Below are positions 61,928 to 64,000 of a stretch of DNA of 64,000 nucleotides, piece after piece (the stretch's first letter is position 1; the number at the start of each line of letters is the position of its first letter). The stretch lies in assembly GCA_017849435.1 (NCBI GenBank), contig JAFIGY010000012.1, positions 124,001 to 188,000 of the forward strand, read 5' to 3'. Below the pieces are notes generated by a model that was not told where the DNA came from, ran no database searches, and was given only the letters and a program-made list of their open reading frames with translations. The position numbers and the translations under genes are program-made. This stretch comes from Chitinophaga niabensis. Its GTDB lineage: Bacteria; Bacteroidota; Bacteroidia; Chitinophagales; Chitinophagaceae.

Positions 61928-63172
61928 TTATTTAACCCCGACGGCCTTCAGCGAAATCCCGAATAATTGCAGTGCGATCGGCTCCAGGTGTTTTTCATCA
62001 CCGCTCAGATGGATCGTGCGATGATAATGTTCCAGGTTGCCACCCGGTTTCAGGGCAGCGGCGGGGGAGGAGCTTTCCAGTTCGTAGAATCTGCCGAGCT
62101 GGGGAAGGTTTTCTCCGGGCGGGCCATCGTTGTAGGCGTTGATGACGTCTCCGGTGAAGGGGTTTTCCCGCACGTCCCAGGATGAATTGACGTATCGCTG
62201 TTTGCCGGCGGGCAGCGAGAACTGTACGATCGTCAATACATGATGTTCTGCATCGTAGCTGCCCAGGTAGTTGTAAACAAAATCCTGCGGTAACCCTATC
62301 TTGCTGCGGTGGCCGGCATCTGCCTTGAAGTAAACAACCTTTTCGTTTACCCGTAACCGTTCCTCCGGCACTTTCCCGAAATAACGATTATTCACCGGTT
62401 GTTTTCCCGGTCCGCCGTTGCGGATGGGAATGATGACCGTATTTTGCGCTGATGCGGGGAACATGCCCAGCATCCACACCGAAGGCATGCCGAAAGCCGT
62501 ATCCCATTTGTGTTTGCCGGTGTTGGTAATACGGTTACAGGAATGGTAGGCTACGGCCTCCACTTTTTTAGGAAGATCCAGGCCAAGGTAATTGCCGATA
62601 TCCCGCCGCGCGATGAGCGTTACTGTGCGGGTGACCTTGATGTTGAAGGTGTTCCCTTTGTGATTGGTAAGCGCCATATCCCGTTCGAAGATAACGGATG
62701 CGCGGGTGGATGATTTGACGGGGAAGGGTTCTGTATCCAGCGGTGCCGGAACCTGCCAGTGCACCAGGTCGAAAGAATCGCCCGGCGCAAAATAAAAGCT
62801 GTTCCGGCTGCCTTCCGGCCCGATCCAGAACCGGTCTTCCCCGCCATAAGCATTGATATGCGGCTGCGGTTTCCCGTCTGCAATAAGATCATGATTCAGC
62901 CAGCCCAGGCTGCGTCCTGCATCCCCGTTCACTGTGCTCGTCATTACCCGGCCCTGCCATGCAGGTGCCAGCGCAATGGCGGCTTTGCTGGTACTGTCTT
63001 TCAACAGTATTGTTTCCGTGTGCTCTTTCAGGAATGCCACATCCGCCCCAAAGTTTTCAGGTCTGGATACGGTTGCAGGGCCGTTTCCCGGCTGCGTCCC
63101 TTGCTGTTGCCGTTGTTTTTGCTGACCACAGGCGGCCAGAAAGAGGGCGCTGCAGAGAACGAATCTTTTCAT
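61928..63172 (-). CDS. DUF6786-like lipoprotein
   Basis: A 414-residue predicted lipoprotein. Signal MKRFVLCSALFLAAC puts the lipid-bearing Cys at residue 15, followed by a Gln-rich linker. The rest looks like the uncharacterised DUF6786 group of Bacteroidota: ENFGADVAFLKEHT, APAWQGRVMTSTVNGDAGRSLGWLNHDLI, HINAYGGEDRFWIGPEGSRNSFYF and LGSYDAEHHVLTIVQFSLP. A beta-sandwich, mutarotase-like fold is conceivable from the pattern. It lies 44 bases after a glutaminase-A-like gene, so they may share a transcript. Function unknown. Confidence 0.75.
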   Translation of the reverse strand: MKRFVLCSALFLAACGQQKQRQQQGTQPGNGPATVSRPENFGADVAFLKEHTETILLKDSTSKAAIALAPAWQGRVMTSTVNGDAGRSLGWLNHDLIADGKPQPHINAYGGEDRFWIGPEGSRNSFYFAPGDSFDLVHWQVPAPLDTEPFPVKSSTRASVIFERDMALTNHKGNTFNIKVTRTVTLIARRDIGNYLGLDLPKKVEAVAYHSCNRITNTGKHKWDTAFGMPSVWMLGMFPASAQNTVIIPIRNGGPGKQPVNNRYFGKVPEERLRVNEKVVYFKADAGHRSKIGLPQDFVYNYLGSYDAEHHVLTIVQFSLPAGKQRYVNSSWDVRENPFTGDVINAYNDGPPGENLPQLGRFYELESSSPAAALKPGGNLEHYHRTIHLSGDEKHLEPIALQLFGISLKAVGVK

Positions 63173-63216
63173 GATATGGCTGAATAAAGCTCGAATAATT
63201 CACAATGATAAAGAAA

Positions 63217-64000
63217 TTACGGCTTTAACAGCGGCATGAAATAGCCTCCTACTACAGAACGTGCGCGGAACCCGACGGATTTTCCGTTCGTTGTTTCGTG
63301 CCAGTCGCTGAGCGGAATGCGGCTGGGTCCTTCTGTAGCGAATTTATGAACGGGTGCGATCAGTGCCTGGAATTGTTGTTTGTCCCGGGCCATGGTGGCG
63401 GTCCACAGTATCCAGTCAGATTTTGTATAAGTCTTCCGGCTGTCCAGCGGGAGGCCGAAGGGTTGCTGTTGGCTGAGGTAATAGCGGATCTCTTTGTCTG
63501 CTACAGAAGACGGGAAGATATCCAGTTTCAGCACTTCGTCCCATACCAAATTGTACTTCTGGCTCCAGGTGCCTTTTTTATCGAACGTGAGACTGTAATG
63601 ATCGCCGTCTGCGGCCATTGCCACCCATTTTGCGGCCATGTCTTTCGCCGTTTTACGGTATCTGGCGGCAATATCCTGCTTGCCCAGCATGCCTGCCAGT
63701 TTGCCGTATGCCGCAAGGCCGAGGATCGCTTTTACGGACAGGTTGGTGTTGCGGGCGAGGTGGCCGGCAAAATCATCCGTGCACAACTGGTTAGCAGGAT
63801 CGAACCCTGCGAATTCCAGATAGCTGGTCCATTGTGTCAGCGTATTCCAGTGTTTGGCAGCAAATTGTGCATTCCCTTCCGCCTGCGCAATAGCAGCCGT
63901 CAGCAGCAGCATGTTGCCGCTTTCTTCCACCGGCATGTCTTCTCCGTAAGTTTGACCATTCGCCTGAGGGTAGGTACCTGCGTCGTGCGCAGCAAAAGGT
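63217..64000 (-). CDS. Glutaminase-A-like protein (DUF4965/DUF1793), partial
   Basis: The visible part is the C-terminal 260 residues; the gene continues beyond the right edge, upstream. [78 protein letters not shown] and [33 protein letters not shown] are characteristic of the glutaminase GtaA family, a six-hairpin glycosidase-like fold. Bacteroidota versions are usually exported, and their substrate is uncertain. No signal peptide can be judged because the N-terminus is missing. Confidence 0.85.
   Translation of the reverse strand, partial: PFAAHDAGTYPQANGQTYGEDMPVEESGNMLLLTAAIAQAEGNAQFAAKHWNTLTQWTSYLEFAGFDPANQLCTDDFAGHLARNTNLSVKAILGLAAYGKLAGMLGKQDIAARYRKTAKDMAAKWVAMAADGDHYSLTFDKKGTWSQKYNLVWDEVLKLDIFPSSVADKEIRYYLSQQQPFGLPLDSRKTYTKSDWILWTATMARDKQQFQALIAPVHKFATEGPSRIPLSDWHETTNGKSVGFRARSVVGGYFMPLLKP

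Noticed and set aside
1-64000. tRNA genes, rRNA genes, CRISPR arrays, transposases and prophage modules
   Set aside because: None were recognised on either strand by reading; the ORF6N gene alone is not evidence for a prophage because all its neighbours are chromosomal housekeeping or secreted-protein genes.

Overview
The window looks like chromosomal DNA of a Bacteroidota bacterium, most likely of the Chitinophagaceae. Reasons: start codons lack Shine-Dalgarno sequences; several genes are preceded by the Bacteroidota -7 box TAnnTTTG, twice with a TTTG box 19-20 bases upstream; many products are secreted proteins, lipoproteins or outer-membrane proteins of Bacteroidota-type families; and DAHP synthase is fused to chorismate mutase. 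I saw no rRNA, tRNA, CRISPR array, insertion sequence or prophage. Almost all of the window is coding.

Layout. 1-1802: an ECF-type sigma factor with a membrane-anchored trypsin-like protease (cut by the window edge), and a small repeat-containing lipoprotein. 1989-9786: the aromatic amino acid operon: prephenate dehydratase, aminotransferase, prephenate dehydrogenase, DAHP synthase-chorismate mutase, aroB, aroA, aroC. It is preceded by two consecutive leader peptides rich in Phe and Tyr, each followed by its own terminator/antiterminator pair. This double attenuator is the most striking feature of the window. 9803-18759: secreted proteins (FKBP prolyl isomerase, lipocalin-like protein, CocE-type hydrolase, DinB protein, a two-gene island with an HEXXH lipoprotein, a large outer-membrane beta-barrel protein). 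18966-31018: gcvP, a cysteine-cluster protein, an MFS exporter, a PQQ-type sugar dehydrogenase, a Prc/Tsp protease, oxyR and an FtsX-type ABC permease. 31071-39983: a helical secreted protein, glycosyltransferase, methyltransferase, two secreted alpha/beta hydrolases, a PepSY-like small protein and an ORF6N-domain protein with a perfect inverted repeat inside its gene.

40021-48494: haem synthesis. hemA-C-D-E-F-B-L run as one tightly packed minus-strand operon, with hemH divergent. Together they take glutamyl-tRNA to haem except for the protoporphyrinogen oxidase step, which is not here. 48555-51562: the three-gene proton-translocating transhydrogenase. 51592-61924: housekeeping and envelope genes: an rRNA/tRNA m5C methyltransferase, LysM-RlpA-like protein, fmt, a NamZ-type muramidase, SlyD-like isomerase, pepT, exbB-exbD, prmC, ribD and a YigZ protein. 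61928-64000: a DUF6786-like lipoprotein and the end of a glutaminase-A-like protein cut by the right edge.

All assignments come from reading the translated sequence and motifs; no database search was run. Promoters were called from the -7 consensus and hairpins were paired by eye.
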